From Manihot esculenta (taxonomy: Eukaryota; Streptophyta; Magnoliopsida; Malpighiales; Euphorbiaceae), in NCBI RefSeq assembly GCF_001659605.2, contig NC_035161.2, positions 496,001 to 560,000 on the forward strand: a stretch of 64,000 nt of DNA, read 5' to 3'. A program made the translations under genes and the position numbers. The notes under the pieces were generated by a model. It did not search any database and was not told where the DNA came from. It saw only the letters and a list, made by a program, of their open reading frames with translations. How positions within the stretch are numbered: position 1 is the first letter of the stretch; every line of letters starts with the position of its first letter. Below, one piece after another: positions 36,301 to 48,545 of the stretch.

Positions 36301-37516
36301 GGCAGTTTCGGCTACCGAAGCCTGCCCCCGAAAGAGGACTTTCGTCTCTGGAGGGCAGTTTCGGCCGTCGAAAGTGCCGCCGAACCTGCATGACTTTCGG
36401 CTCTGGAGGCACTTTCGGCTGCCGAACCTGCCGCCGAAAGTGCCCTGTCCAGCCACTTCTTGCATGACTTCTATGATGTGTTTGAGGTGTTTTAGGGGGT
36501 TTTTGGGGAGTATTTTAGAGTCTTGTTTATGTTTGTTGGTCCCTCATTTGAGTCCACCTGTGTAGGTTCGGACCCAAGGAACCGAGACCCCCAGCAGTGA
36601 GTCAGCTGCTTCAGAGTCTCTTCAGAGCTAGCCAGAGGTGAGTGGAATAACCCTTTAATTTTTAAAGCAAATTAATGAAAGTTTTAGCATGATTCATGCA
36701 TCATGAATGCCATGAGATATAATAGGTTGTTTGCATTAGAATTCATGAATATGTTGCATTGCATAAATTGCTGTTGTTGTGGATGAATGTTGAGTGATTC
36801 ATTTAGCCCTTGTATATCATGATGACCCATGTAAGTCGAGGTGTGCCTGCTACGGCTCTACGCCCCTGGCATAACTATGTAGTATAGGGGGCTAAATGGT
36901 GACAAGTTCATCCGTGTTGTGGAATGTTTGTGTTATGGCGCATACATGAAAGCATAAGTTTTAAATTAATGTCTATATTATTCTGCTCACTGGGCTCTAG
37001 TAGCTCACCCCACTCCCTTTATCCCCCAGGGTTGCAGGTACAGGATAGATCAGGAAGTCGGCTAGAGTGAAGCTATGTTATGTTGTAATAGATAGTAGTG
37101 GACATGAGATTAATGTCAAAGCATGTTTTATGGTTCATGTAATGTATAAAATGATGTAATGTTATATTGAGGATTAGAGTAGTGCTTGACCTATTATGTG
37201 GAGAATCCCTTTAATGTATGATTTTCAATGAGTAATGATGTTAATGATTATGTTTATCCAAGCTTTTTATGTATGATGATGATACCCCATTGGAGCATTT
37301 GATGAGGGCTCCAGTGTGCGGTTTATGTATAGTAATGTGCATGCACAGGTTTTGCTTGGATAAAAGAAAGAAAATTTTTACAGGTTTTGAATATATTGTT
37401 CATGTATGGGATTCCATAGGTTTTCAGGATGTATGTTGGCTTGCTACGGGTCCCGGCGGCCTTATGCCGATTTGGATCCTAGCGCCGGTAACGGGTCGGA
37501 TTTCCGGGTCGTTACA
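33356..37516 (+). mobile_element. E2 3' LTR, split by a solo LTR
   Basis: Pieces 33356-33849 and 35882-37516 match the E2 5' LTR closely. One difference is the single copy of the 55-bp doublet at 36833. It ends GGGTCGTTACA at 37516, followed by the target repeat ATGCA. Confidence 0.93.
33850..35881 (+). mobile_element. Tekay-type solo LTR in E2 3' LTR
   Basis: LTR of 2032 bp with a perfect target duplication GTTTT (33845-33849 and 35882-35886). It begins TGTAATACCCGG and ends CTGTTACA. It belongs to a subfamily different from the host LTR, with a short tandem doublet GGAAGGACGCTTGCGTGAAC at 35253 and 35280. No internal region. Confidence 0.93.
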
Positions 37517-39519
37517 ATGCACAACTCATAACATAAACCACACACTGGAGCCCTCATCAAATGCTCTAATGGGGTATCATAATCATACAATATGCTTGGA
37601 TAACATAAAACATCATTAAATTATTTACTAAAAGGGATCAACTCAACATACTAGGGTCAAGCACAACTCTATCCTCAATACATCATTACATTACTGTTCA
37701 AGACTAAATATTACATCAACATTATTCTCATGTCCACTTACTAACTATTACATACATAAACTTTACTCTTCTTGACTTCCTGGTCTAGCCCGAACCTGCA
37801 AACCTGGGGGTTAAGGGAGAGGGGTGAGCTACTAGAGCCCAGTGAGCAGAATAATACAAACATCATTTTAATATTCATGCTTTCATGAAATGCATCACAT
37901 CATAACTATATCACATCAAGGATGAACTTGTCACCTATAGCCCTTGAAACTTTCCAATAATGCCAGGGGGCGTAGAATGGGCCTCCCTGGTCTTTCTCTT
38001 ACTTAATATACATAACATAACTCTTTCCAATAGTGCCAGGGGGGCGTAAAATGGGCCTCCCTGGTCTTCCATACCATATACTCATAACTCATCATAGTGA
38101 GGGCTAAAGGATCATTCAACATTCATCCACAACAACAACATAGAATGCAATGCAACATATTCGTGATTTCTAATGCAAACACCCTAAATAACTCATGGCA
38201 TTCATGATGCGTGGATCATGCTATTACTTTTATTATTTTACTTATAAATCATAAGGAATTATTCCACTCACCTCTGGCTAGCTTTGACCAAACACTGAAG
38301 CAGCTGACTCACTACTGGGGGCCTCGGTTCCTCGGGTCCGAACCTACACAGGTGGACTGAAATGAGGGACCAGACATACATAGACATGACTCTAAAATAC
38401 TCCCCAAAAACCCCCTAAAACACCTTAGAACAATCCTAGAAATCATGCAAAGAAAGGCTGGACAGGGCACCTTCGGCGGCAGGTTCGGCGGCCGAAAGTC
38501 CCTCAAGAGCCGAAACTCATGCATGTTCGACGGCACCTTCGGCGGCCGAAATTGCCCTCCAGAGATGAAAGTCATCTTTTGGGGGCAGGCTTCGGCAGCC
38601 GAAAGCTGCCTCCATAAGAGGGTTCGGCAGCCGAAAGTCCCTTCGGCGGCTGAACCTGAGTTTCTGCCAAAGGGTAGAAACACAGCTTCCTTATGCACAA
38701 ATGCCTCCCAAATCTCACAAACATGCACAAACCTATGCTACAACATGCATAAACACATACATTGGTTCATAGGGGTCTCAAACTATCCTAAACCCCAAAT
38801 AAAACACATAAAACATATTCACACAACATACATTGTCCAAAAACACATAAACCTCCACATACCTCCTAACATGCATTTCTACCCATAAACTTGCATAAAA
38901 AACTTATTTAAAACACATAATGAGCTAAAGATCGACTCTTACCTCTTGAAGATCTAGAGTAGAGACGATCCTAACTCGGAGATGGGAGAAATCCACTCTT
39001 TGGTCTCCAAGCTCCAAAACTTGCTCTTTTGTTCAAAAATCTTCAAATCAACATAAAGCTTATTAAAACAAGAAAGATCGGGGGAAAATCATCAAAAACG
39101 AACCATGGAAGAGCAGGAACTCACCGTGGCCGAAAATGGGGAGAAAACTCGCCCGTTTCGGCCATGGAGCTCTTATATAGGGGCTGGCCAGACCACCTTC
39201 GGAGGCCTAAAGTGCCTCCTAAACTCATGCAAGTTCGGCGGCCGAACATGAGGATTCGGCGGCCCAACCTGAGCCAACTTTCGGAAGCCTAACTAGCCTC
39301 CCAAACTATCCAACGTTCGACAGCCGAACATGAGGTTCGGCGGCCGAACCTGGAAATACCTCCATGGTATTTTTCATTCAAAAACTCAATTTGATTCTTA
39401 CTTAAAAACATGAAATACATTAAAACATTTTACAAAAACATGATTTTACCCTTCTAGAGGTTTTCGACATCCGAGATTCCACCGGACAGTAGGAATTCCG
39501 ATACCGAAGTCTAGCCGGG

Positions 39520-41416
39520 TGACTCGCGGTTGTCGAGGCCGGTCAAAAATAACCTTTCTGGTTATCAACAATTTACAACTGCAGATAGTGGTGAAAGGAT
39601 CGAATCCACAGGGAATTGAAGACTTACCTATTTTCCTTATCAAGACCAATAAAATAAACGGAAATAAAAATAAACTACAAAAGAAGAAAACTGAAAACGA
39701 GATACACTGAAAACGAGATAAACTCAAATGAGATATAAACGGAAAGCAAAATAAACTGAAACGAGATAAAACTGAAAGCGGAATAAAAATAAATTGCAGT
39801 AAAAGTAAAATGGGGGGGTTTGAGATTGATTGTAGTAACTAATAATGAGAGTAATAATAGAAAGCAAATAATTAAAATAAAAAGAGTAAATCAATATGAG
39901 AAAAGCCTAGTTGAAGATATGGATCCACTTTGGTTGTTTGGGTTGATCATTGAAACTTAAATTATCTTGATTGGTTCAATAGATTAGTTATGGGGGTGGA
40001 AGACGCTTCTCACCACCATGTCTCTCCTTATGATTAAATTAATTAGGGAACGTCCTCTAATTAATTACTAATTAACAAATTGCCAAGGAACGTCCTTGGG
40101 CCATAGGCATCAAAACAATTGTCAATTGCATAAAGAAATAGAGAGATCCAATCCTAGCTACCCAAACGTATGGAGATAACGCTAGATCATGCAATTTTCT
40201 TGGGTTTTATCCCAAGTGTTCTAAGGTCAGAATATTTCCAGCAATTACGGACTAAAAATAATCCCAACTAACAATCAATTAACTTTGCAATTAAAATCAA
40301 GTGGCCAATTTGATCAAAACAACAAAGTAATCATGTAATTAAAGCATCAATTGCATAAATATTGAACAAAACCAAAGACAATAATTTATGTTCAGATCTC
40401 ACAACCCATTAAACAACCTTAGTTTCAACCAATCCTCAACTAGGATAAAAGATTTCAGCCTCTCATGGCTGAAACAAAACTAAAAATAAAATAAAAGGAG
40501 AAAGGTAGAAGAAGATATGTGAATTTCGTAGGTGTCTCCCAAGGGGAGCTTAAAGACCCTGTAGAGGCTTCCTATGTGGCTTTTTATAGTTCAAAAGTGT
40601 TGCCCTAGGTCATACTTACTGCCCAAGAGGTATTTTCTGCCCAAGATGTGTCTGAAAAGGAAAGAATCGCGCTTTTCGGCTTCAGAAGGAAGGCTGCGCG
40701 AAAATGCACTGCGGAAGGAAGTTGGTGCGCGCGGTTTGGTCTCAGAAAGGGAAGGAGGCGTAGATTATGCTTCCTAAATAAGTTTAGATGCTTATCTTAC
40801 TTCCTAATTAGTGTAGAGGCTGCCCAAGGTGCTGCCCATGTGCAACTTGCTGCCCAAGTTGTTGCAGAAAAGGAAGGTGGCGCGCAGATGGCTCTCAGAA
40901 GAGGAAATCGCGCAGATTGTTTCTGAATAGGAAGGATGCACGAATTTTGATCTTCAAAGGGGAAGATATGCTTGTCCATACATTCCTTTTTAGGTGGAGC
41001 CTCTTTTGAAATTTGAATATTGAATGCAGAAGAGGAAGAGCATCTCTTTGAGATCTTGCTGCCTAAATAAGAAGATATGACTGCTGCAGTGTGTGCACAT
41101 CTTTGAACAAGGAAAGAAAGATCTGCGATTTGAATTTCAAATGATCTTCTGACTGAGCTTTCCTTGTTTGCTTTTGCTTTTGCACTTTCCTCATTTGAAA
41201 ACTTTCCTTTTCTGAAAACTTTTCTTATTTGGAAACTTTCCTTTTTTGGCACTTTCCATATTTGGCACTTTTTAGCAGTTTTAAGAGCATTTTCTACAGA
41301 TTGTCTCTTTACACCTAATATCTGCAAAACATAATTAAAACCACAAAATTAAGTAGAAAAGATGTAAATAAACATCAAGAACATAATGATAAAATGGACT
41401 AAAATATGCTCTATCA
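39520..41416 (-). mobile_element. Solo LTR, gypsy-like (possibly Athila/Tat type), copy 2
   Basis: Insertion of 1897 bp into the last bases of the E0 5' LTR, with a perfect target duplication CCGGG (39515-39519 and 41417-41421). It is the reverse complement of the 5471-7531 LTR over most of its length, with clear divergence and indels. Ends are TGACTCG...CTATCA; TATA is on the minus strand near 40581-40589. Short ORFs inside correspond to repeat-rich LTR sequence and not to genes. Confidence 0.88.
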
Positions 41417-41428
41417 CCGGGTATTACA

Positions 41429-42136
41429 CAGCTGATCAGTGAGATTGAGAGGGTGATCAAGAGGGGGCATCTCCAAAACTTTGTGAAGAAACCAGAAGAA
41501 GAGAGGCTCAAGCAGAACCCCATAGTAGAGAGGCCCTATAGACAGGGGGCAGGGCTCATTAATGACAGCTCCAGCGGAACCATCAACATGATTGTCGGAG
41601 GGACTGGTGGCCGAATAAGCAGGAGAGGGAGGAAGAGAAGCTGAGATGGGGAGGGGAGCAACATCGAAGTCCCGCAAGTAGTAGAACACTCCCCAGCAAT
41701 CATCTCCTTCTCCCCTGAGGACGCTCATGGCATTCAAATGCCCCATGATGACGCTCTTGTCATTGAGGCCGTCATTCACAATTATAGGGTCCGGAAGATC
41801 CTAGTCGATGAGGGGAGCAAGGTGAACTTGCTGCCTTACAGGGTTTTCCAGCAGATAGGGATACTAAAGGAGCAACTAGTAAGGGATCAAGCCTCGGTGA
41901 AAGGGGTTGGAGGAACTCCGATGGCCGTAGAGGGAAAGGTGAAGGAAGCCCTGACTCTGGGTGAACCGACCCTATCTCGAACTCATTACGTAGTGTTCCT
42001 GATGGTGAGGCTCCCGTTACGCTACAATGCAATCCTGGGAAGGCCTATGCTGTACGAATTTGAAGTGGTGACCAGCATCAGATACCTAACCATGAAGTTC
42101 CCAATTGAGGTAGGGGTGGGAGTAGTCCAGGGATGA
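41429..42136 (+). pseudogene. Tat element Gag C-terminus and protease
   Basis: From 41429 the frame reads QLISEIERVIKRGHLQNFV, the typical Gag C-terminal segment of Tat elements. A protease-like stretch follows (41738-42136) with AVIHNYRVRKILVDEGSKVN, where relatives have an Asp-Gly-Ser active site; here it reads DEGS. Stops and frame changes separate the two. No function remains. Confidence 0.72.
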
Positions 42137-42139
42137 TAG

Positions 42140-43280
42140 GAGGAAGCAAGAGCAGTGTATCTAGTCACAGTGGCAGAACCGAGTGCAATAGCTGAGGGGA
42201 TAAACTCGGAGGTCATTGAGGTCTAGGATGAAAAGAAGGAAGCTAGGACGGAGCCCGTTGGAGAACTGGAGACCTTCCCACTGTTAGAAGAAAAGTCAAA
42301 CAAGGTCTTCACCCTCAACGCGAGCCTGAGCGAAGAATAGAAAGCGGTTGCAATGGCCCTGATTTGAGGACATGCCTCAAGCTTCGCCTGGAAGCCCTCT
42401 GACATGCCAGGAATTGACCTCGAGGTGATGACTCACAAGCTCAATGTCCTCCCAATAGCAAAACCAATAAAATAGAAGAAAAGGGTGTTTGGGAAGGAGA
42501 AGCAGCAAGCTACCAGAGAGGAAGTGCAAAAATTAGAGGCAGAGTTCATTAGAGAAGTCATGTACCCACAGTGGTTAGCAAATCCTATACTAGTCAAAAA
42601 ACCCAATGGCAAATACAGAATGTGTATAGATTTTACCAACTTGAACCAAGCTTGCTCCAAAGACTGTTATCCCCTCTCAGACATTAATAAAATAGTCGAT
42701 TCTATGGCCGGCTTTGATTATATGTTGTCCCTTGATGTGATGTCTGGTTATCACCAAATTCCAATGGACAGGTCGGATGAGGAGAAGACCTCGTTCATAA
42801 CTGAAGTAGGGACTTATTGTTACAGGGCCATGCCCTTCGGGCTGAAAAAACGCAGGGGGGACATATCAAAACTGATGAATAAGATCTTTAAAGGTCAAAC
42901 AGGGAGGAATGTGGAGGTGTATATGGACGACATGGTGGTGAAGAGTCAGACCTTCCAGCAGCACTTGGCAGATCTAAAAGAAGTATTTTGGAGTACTGGA
43001 ATAGAACAGAATGAGGCTGAACCTGGCAAAGTGTGCCTTCTTCATCAGAGGAGGAAAGTTCCTAGGCTACATGGTCAGTGGAAAGGGCATTGAGCCAAAT
43101 CATGAGAAAGTAGAAGCCATAGTGAAGATGCCTGAGCCGACCTGTGTAAGGGATGTGCAGAGACTCACAGAAAGGGTGGTAGCACTTAACCATTTCATGT
43201 CAAAGCCTACAGAAAGGTGCCTACCATTCTTCAAGAAGCTGAGAAAAGTTTCAAACTTCGAATGGACAGAGGATTGCTAG
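42140..43280 (+). pseudogene. Tat element reverse transcriptase
   Basis: The open part 42485-43093 gives RT motifs KYRMCIDFTNLNQAC, SLDVMSGYHQI, YRAMPFGL and the catalytic box VYMDD at about 42917-42931. A frameshift near 43010-43090 moves the thumb/connection (KFLGYMVSGKGIEPNHEK) to another frame (43011-43280). Upstream (42140-42484) several in-frame stops interrupt the linker to protease. Confidence 0.82.
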
Positions 43281-44240
43281 CAAACCTTCAAGAGCCTCAA
43301 GCAATACCTCAGCTCACCACATGTGCTCAGCAATCCATTAGCCGGGGAAGAACTCCTGATCCACCTAGCGGCCTTAGAACAAGCCATAAGTGTTGTGCTG
43401 GTAAGGGAAGAAGAGGGAGAGTAGAAGTCAGTCTTCTATGTCAGCGAGGTGCTCAAAGACGCCGAGGTCAGATACTTGAGCATAGAGAAGTTAGCATACT
43501 CCCAACTGTTGGTAGTGAAGAAGTCGGGGTCTACCTTGAAAGCCATCAGGAAGTGGTGATGACTGATCACTCCTTGAAGAAAATACTTCATAGACTGGAG
43601 ACATCAGGCCAAATGCTCGCTTGGTCTGTTGAAATCGGCCCCTACTGTCTTGAATACCGAACTCAGACAGCCATCAAAGCTCAAGCCCTTGCTGATTTAA
43701 TAGCAGAATATTCCTTCAATGACGAGCAGACAGAGCTCAATAGAGAACCATCAGGTGTGGCAGGAGGAGAGAGTGAAGAACAGCCCTCGCTGGAATTCAA
43801 CTGGAGATTGTTTGTAGATGGGGCATCCAGTGCTGAAGGCAGTGGCGTTGGGATACTATTGAAAGGCCCACAATGATTCAAGGTCTGTTACGCCCTATGA
43901 TTGGAGTTTACTGCTTCCAATAACATGGCAGAATATGAAGTCTTAATAAATGAGATGCTGATAACAATGGAAATAGGGGAAATCGATCTCAAAATAAGCA
44001 GCGACTCCCAGCTGATGATCAATCAAATAACGGGGGCATACTAAGCAAGGGACCCCACTATGCAGAAGTACTTGGCAAAGGTGAAAGCTATAGAAGCTGA
44101 GCTCGACGAGTAGGGAATTATTGTACAATATTAGATAATACCTTGAGAAGAGAACGAAGAAGTGAACCTGCTTAGTTGCTTATCCGAAGAAGAGTTAGAA
44201 CAATTTTCAGATGAAGTGTACATATAGGACATCAGCATCC
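43281..44240 (+). pseudogene. Tat element RNase H and second (aRH-type) RNase H
   Basis: The first RNase H is out of frame and fragmentary (VMTDHSLKKILHRLE near 43560). The second shows WRLFVDGASSAEGSGVGILL (about 43804-43863), the DGAS motif of the additional RNase H typical of Tat elements. Stops at 43874 and beyond break the rest, although NNMAEYEVLINEMLI-like sequence continues to about 43960. Confidence 0.75.
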
Positions 44241-44399
44241 CCGCCTTTGAGAGGCCTGTTACAATGACGCAGATCGAAGAAGGGCAGAACTAGATGATCC
44301 CGTACCTGGAATACTTAGAAAATGGGAAGCTCCCTGAAGACAAAGCTGAAGCAAGAAAAATTGTAGCCCGAGCTGCCAATTATCAAGCAGTAAGGGGGA

Positions 44400-45524
44400 C
44401 TCTATACTGAAGGGGGAAATCCAGTCCATGTCTTCCATGTGTAAGCCCTGAAGAAGAAGCTAGGGTAATTGAGGAGATACACCAGGGGATCTATGGAGCA
44501 CAAGAAGGAGCAGGCACGTTGGCAAACAAAATTTTCAAGCAGGGCTACTACTGGCCCACAGTTAAAAAAGAAGTAGAGGAATTTATCAAAAGATGCGACG
44601 TATGTCAAAGGTTTGCCAACGCCATCAACATTCTAGCCACACCCCAATCCAGTATATCCAGCCTATGGCCATTCTCACAGTGGGGCATTGACATCTAGGG
44701 CCCTTTCCCTAAGACCATAGGGCAAAAGAAGTTTGTGATAGTAGCCGTGGAGTACTTCTCAAAGTGGCCCGAAGCTGAGGCCGTCCCCACCATCACGGCA
44801 CGAAAAGTGATAGACTTTGTCTGGGGCAACATCATCTGCAGATTTGGGATACCGAGGATGCTTATATCAGACAACGATAAGCATTTTGACTACAAGACCT
44901 TTAAAGATTTCACAAGGAACATGGACATCTGGCACAAGTTCTCTTCGGTAGCCCATCATCAAACCAATAGCTAGATGGGTCATGAACCGAGCTATCCTCC
45001 AAGGATTGAAAAAGCGACTGGATGGGGCAAAGAAGAATTGGGCAACTGAACTTAATAGCATCCTGTGGGCATTCAGGACTACCCCTCGGACACTAATAAA
45101 GGAAACACCGTTTGCACTAGCATTTGGCACCAAGGCCGTGGTCCCTATTGAGCTACAAATCCTTTCTCATCAGGTGCAGTTCAACAATGAAGACACCAAC
45201 GGTGAAAAGCTGAGGAGTAATTTGGATGCCCTAGAGGAGATCAGAGAAGAGGCCCAAGTTTGCACAGCTTCTTTTCAATAAAAAGCAGCTCGCTACTATA
45301 ATCAGAAGGTTAAGGAAAGAAGCCTGAAGGTGGGAGATCTAACACTGAGAAAATTAGAAGCCATGGGAAATAGAGCGGCAGTGGAAAAATTAGCACCGAC
45401 CTGGGATAGCCCCTTCAGAATAACTAAAGTTGTCAAGCCTGGAGTATATCGGATTGAAGACCTACAGGGAAATTCGGAACCCCATGCTTGGAATATTCAG
45501 CATCTGAAGAGGTACTTTCCTTAA
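44400..45524 (+). pseudogene. Tat element integrase
   Basis: Zinc region GYYWPTVKKEVEEFIKRCDVCQ near 44540-44600 (split here by frame loss), core YFSKWPEAEAVPTITARKV and ISDNDKHFD (44735-44974) where Asp of the DDE set is visible, then the C-terminal part 44982-45281 and 45330-45524 ending HAWNIQHLKRYFP with a stop. At least four stop or frame lesions; TAG at 44972 falls beside the expected catalytic Glu region. Confidence 0.8.
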
Positions 45525-45639
45525 AATACATGCAATGTAATGTAAACATTTGTACTCTGAAAAATATGAATGAAATAAGCAATGCTATTTCTATCATTAT
45601 GTGTCTCAATTGTCTATTTAAAAAAAAGAACAGGCACTA

Positions 45640-46375
45640 GAAGCCCTCAGTGAGGTAGGTGACTGGCCTTGGAAAATGACTGCCAACACCAAAAAATCGA
45701 GCTGAGAGGGAGTGAAGCCCTCAGTGAGGTGGGTGATTGGCATCGAAAAATGACCCCCAGCACCACAAAACCGAGCAGAGAGGATGAAGCAACAGTAAGG
45801 CCAAAGAGCCTGAATCCCAAACGAAGCCCTCAGTGAGGTGGGTGATTGGCATCGGAAAATGACCCCCAGCATTACAAAACCGAGTTGAGAGGATGAAGCA
45901 ACAGTAAGGCCAAAGAGCCTGAATCCCAAACGAAGCCCTCAGTAAGGTGGGTGAATGGCATCGGAAAATAACTCCCAGCACCACAAAACCGAGCTGAGAG
46001 GATGAAGCAATAGTAAGACCAAAGAGCCTCAACCCTAAGTGAAGCCCTCAGTGAGGTGGGTGACTGCCCTCGGAAAAATGACCCCAGCACTACAAAACCG
46101 AGCTGAGAGGATGAAGCGACAGTAAGGCCAAAGAACCTGAATCCTAAGTGAAGCCCTTAGTGAGGTGGGTGGCTGGTCTCGAAAAAATGACCCCCAGCAC
46201 TATAAAATCGAGCTGATAGGATGAAGCAACAGTAAGACCAAAGAGTCTGAATCCCGTGTAAGGCCAAAGAGTCTGGAAGTGACAGTAAGGCCAACGAGCT
46301 TAAATCCCAAGTAAGGCCAAAGAGCCTGGAAGCGACAGTAAGGCCAAAGAGCCTGAACCCTGAGTTGAGCTAAGC
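45640..46375 (+). repeat. 109-bp tandem array in Tat 3' region
   Basis: GAAGCCCTCAGTGAGG recurs at 45640, 45714, 45823, 45932, 46041 and 46150. After a short first unit of 74 bp the period is exactly 109 bp. The last unit dissolves into a sub-repeat GTAAGGCCAAAGAGCCTGGA to about 46375. Open frames on the minus strand here are produced by the repeat and are not genes. Such arrays are common downstream of pol in Tat elements. Confidence 0.93.
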
Positions 46376-47940
46376 AAGACCGAGCTCAAAAGGAGATAAA
46401 ATCCCAGGGAGGAAGGTGACTGGACTCGAACAATAAATATCAGCATCATCCGACCAAGCTGGAAGGAGAAAGATCAATGAAGAAAAATAGCGACCCCAAG
46501 TCTCCCCTCACCAGAAAAGACTAAGGCAAAACGAAAAGCATGAGCAAACAAGCTGAAGCACAACCTGTATTACGCTCAGCATAGAAGCAAGGAAACAAGT
46601 CCGACCTCAAAGCTCGAGACATTTAAAAATCGAAAACAAAAATCCGAGCTCACGAACATGTTAAGCAGACGAGCTCACTAGCTAGACGGACTCGCAGCAT
46701 ATGGACAACCCAGCTGAATAAAGCCAAAATGTGAAAGAAATAGTAAAGAGCCGAACTCCCCCTATGAAGGGACCCACAAACGCAGAATGCATAAAAAATG
46801 AATGAGAGCAAAGAGTCGTGCTCCCAGCCCGAATCAGCTCACGATAAATAAATACTTAGCAAAGATGAGCCAAGTAAAGGAAAACACCAAAAGGCCGAGC
46901 TCCCCCTCCCAGCAGGGTATACAGCCTAGACCGCCTTGACTGTCAAAGGGTTACATCTCTAAGTATAATATGTTTGAGCTCATAGCAAACGCAAGATTTA
47001 AAAATTGCCTAATGCGAGTAACCTATGCGAGCAACCTATGCGAGCAAGTTATTTCTCTAAGTATTATATGTCCGAGCTCGCAACGCCGAAGAGGTTGTAA
47101 GCCAAAAGACGGAAATGCCCTTATCAAAATAAGAAAAACTCGCGAATAAGGAGTCCAGCTCGATGCCGAGCTCTTAGACCGGGTTAGTTCGATTGGCAAA
47201 GTCCCAGAAGAGACAGCCTAGTTCATTGATTATGCAAAGTTAAGTGAGTTGAAATATTGATTAAGCGCGCATGTAGTTTAAGGCCTTTAATGTTAAGTTA
47301 AGCTGGGAGAAATTCACAAGTAAAGATGGAGAAAATTAGGATTTTGAATTTGAAAAGAGTAAAGGTAAGGACTCGGGCCGCGCGGTCATAATGGGTTCTA
47401 AGGATTTACCCCATCAATCATGTAATAATTATTAAGGAGGTAAAGGGCACTTGATGACCGCCGGACCTTCTGCACTTAGGGGCAAACATGCATGTCCAAG
47501 CGAAGTGAACCTTAATGAGGAATACAAGCCCAAAGCCCACCAGGTCCTTCTTGAAGTGAACCAGCCTAGATTGTGCATCTGAGCCTAGTCGGGGAATCAA
47601 ACTGGATAGACCTCACACGCGAACCCTTTTAAAGGAAATCTAGCCTGATGATATGACCAGAGGAAGAGAGTAGGTACGGTCACTTCGCAGCCCTGCCCGT
47701 ATGCGCGTCGCGGGGAATTAAATGGCTGTTTGGCGTGGAGAGGGGCTCTGACACATCCGTACGTACGGACCTGAGTGACAGAGACAGGTGGCACTGTAGC
47801 AGATAGGCAATTAAACGTCACTATCAGACAAAAGAAAAAGGGATAAAAGAGGAGGAATGTCTTCCACTCCATCTAAACTTACACAATTACTGTAAACTCT
47901 ATTTTCTGGATCTCAGAACATCACTAACATTTAAACTATA
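46376..47940 (+). other. Tat 3' untranslated region and possible LTR
   Basis: No coding domain. Direct repeats of TAAGTATAATATG / TAAGTATTATATG lie at about 46961 and 47057, and a 14-bp palindrome TCCGTACGTACGGA at 47756-47769. GGGATAAAAGAGG at about 47843-47856 looks like a promoter TATA followed by a leader, which would fit the U3/R border of the 3' LTR. I could not fix LTR ends, as the 5' partner is off the window. Confidence 0.45.
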
Positions 47941-48028
47941 AAATACTAATTATATTATGTACAATTCTCGATAAGAGTATTGTATTATTTTTTTTTATAA
48001 TTATTCATTATATAATTTTAATTAAAAG

Positions 48029-48055
<27 letters not shown>
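48029..48055. repeat. (AT)n microsatellite
   Basis: Uninterrupted alternating AT of 27 bp. Confidence 0.95.
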
Positions 48056-48062
<7 letters not shown>

Positions 48063-48463
48063 TATGTAAGGATATAGTATATTATTACTATTTGATTAGT
48101 ATATCTGTAACTGAAATAGTAAATACATACACATATATTGATAGAGTAAACTATAACTAACTATCTAATTACAATTAAGGGTTCCCCTGAGAATTAACTT
48201 AGTAACAAAGACAATTTGGGTCTCGGACATGCTCTCTAAGAACATAGTCTCTCTTCAGTTTTTTTTTTCATCCTTCCTTTTCTTTTCTTTTTCCTTAATC
48301 ATTGATTTTGCTTTCCCCTTTATTTCCTCCTGCATTCTCACCAACCTACCCTTCTCCTTATGTCAAACTCTGAGAAACATATAAATGAATTAATGGCTCT
48401 AACTAAGATCTTTAATTGCAATGACCTTATCTTATCCCTATAAGAAGACGACAGCCATAGCAA

Positions 48464-48545
48464 GCTCTTACAACAAAAATGTCTAGTAGGCAGCTCATTA
48501 CAACAAAAATATCTAGTGGGCAAGCCCATTACAATAAGGTTTTTT
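48464..48545. repeat. Imperfect 31-bp triple repeat
   Basis: Three consecutive versions of AGCTC(A/T)TTACAACAAAAAT with CTAGT(A/G)GGC, the last one degraded (AGCCCATTACAATAAGG). It lies in the otherwise unassigned interval. Confidence 0.75.

Larger units (their letters stand above)
25834..37516 (+). mobile_element. E2: plus-strand Tekay chromovirus
   Basis: Complete element in the E0 5' LTR with a perfect 5-bp target duplication ATGCA (25829-25833 and 37517-37521). 5' LTR 25834-28012, PBS 28016-28028, gag-pol 28285-33235, hairpin and polypurine tract 33319-33355, 3' LTR 33356-37516 split by a solo LTR. A 34-bp deletion in gag and a 1-bp deletion near 31904 in the RT/integrase linker break the single frame. 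Confidence 0.94.
1485..41428 (-). mobile_element. E0: minus-strand Tekay/Del chromovirus, split by five or more insertions
   Basis: Full-length Ty3-gypsy element of the Tekay/Del lineage, read right to left: 5' LTR (25652-41428, split), tRNA-Met PBS (25636-25648), gag start at 25379, gag-protease (9676 down to 7532), RT-RNase H-integrase-chromodomain (5461 down to 2651), polypurine tract (2546-2558), 3' LTR (2545 leftward). Insertions at 1-1484, 5471-7531, 9677-25341, 25834-37516 and 39520-41416 interrupt it. It is itself inserted in the gag-like region of an older Tat element that resumes at 41429; the second copy of its target duplication should lie left of the window. Frameshifts and stop codons in gag and a lost protease aspartate show it is dead. 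Confidence 0.9.
25652..41428 (-). mobile_element. E0 5' LTR, in three pieces
   Basis: The pieces are 25652-25833, 37522-39519 and 41422-41428, about 2.19 kb in all. E2 (target duplication ATGCA) and a solo LTR (target duplication CCGGG) separate them. The last piece is only the final few bases, ending GTATTACA at 41428. TATA on the minus strand is at about 39172-39180. A tandem doublet of a CCAGGG...CCCTGG stem lies at 37950-37994 and 38023-38068. Confidence 0.88.
41429..47940 (+). mobile_element. Tat/Retand-type Ty3-gypsy element, decayed, 5' truncated in window
   Basis: The oldest layer of the left block. Order on the plus strand: Gag C-terminus, protease, RT, RNase H, a second RNase H, integrase, then a long non-coding 3' region with a 109-bp tandem array. 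The extra RNase H and the array point to the Tat lineage; this is family knowledge applied to motifs I can see. E0 was inserted in its gag end, so its 5' half should lie left of the window. The right boundary is not defined; about 47940 is where recognisable LTR-like sequence fades. Confidence 0.78.

Noticed and set aside
45618..46090. Three overlapping minus-strand frames of 70-103 codons
   Set aside because: They result from the 109-bp tandem array, whose length is not a multiple of three in codons, so similar peptides appear in several frames.
47756..47769. 14-bp palindrome as an operator or transcription factor site
   Set aside because: Single occurrence in decayed 3' sequence with no partner or gene nearby; not enough to call a site.
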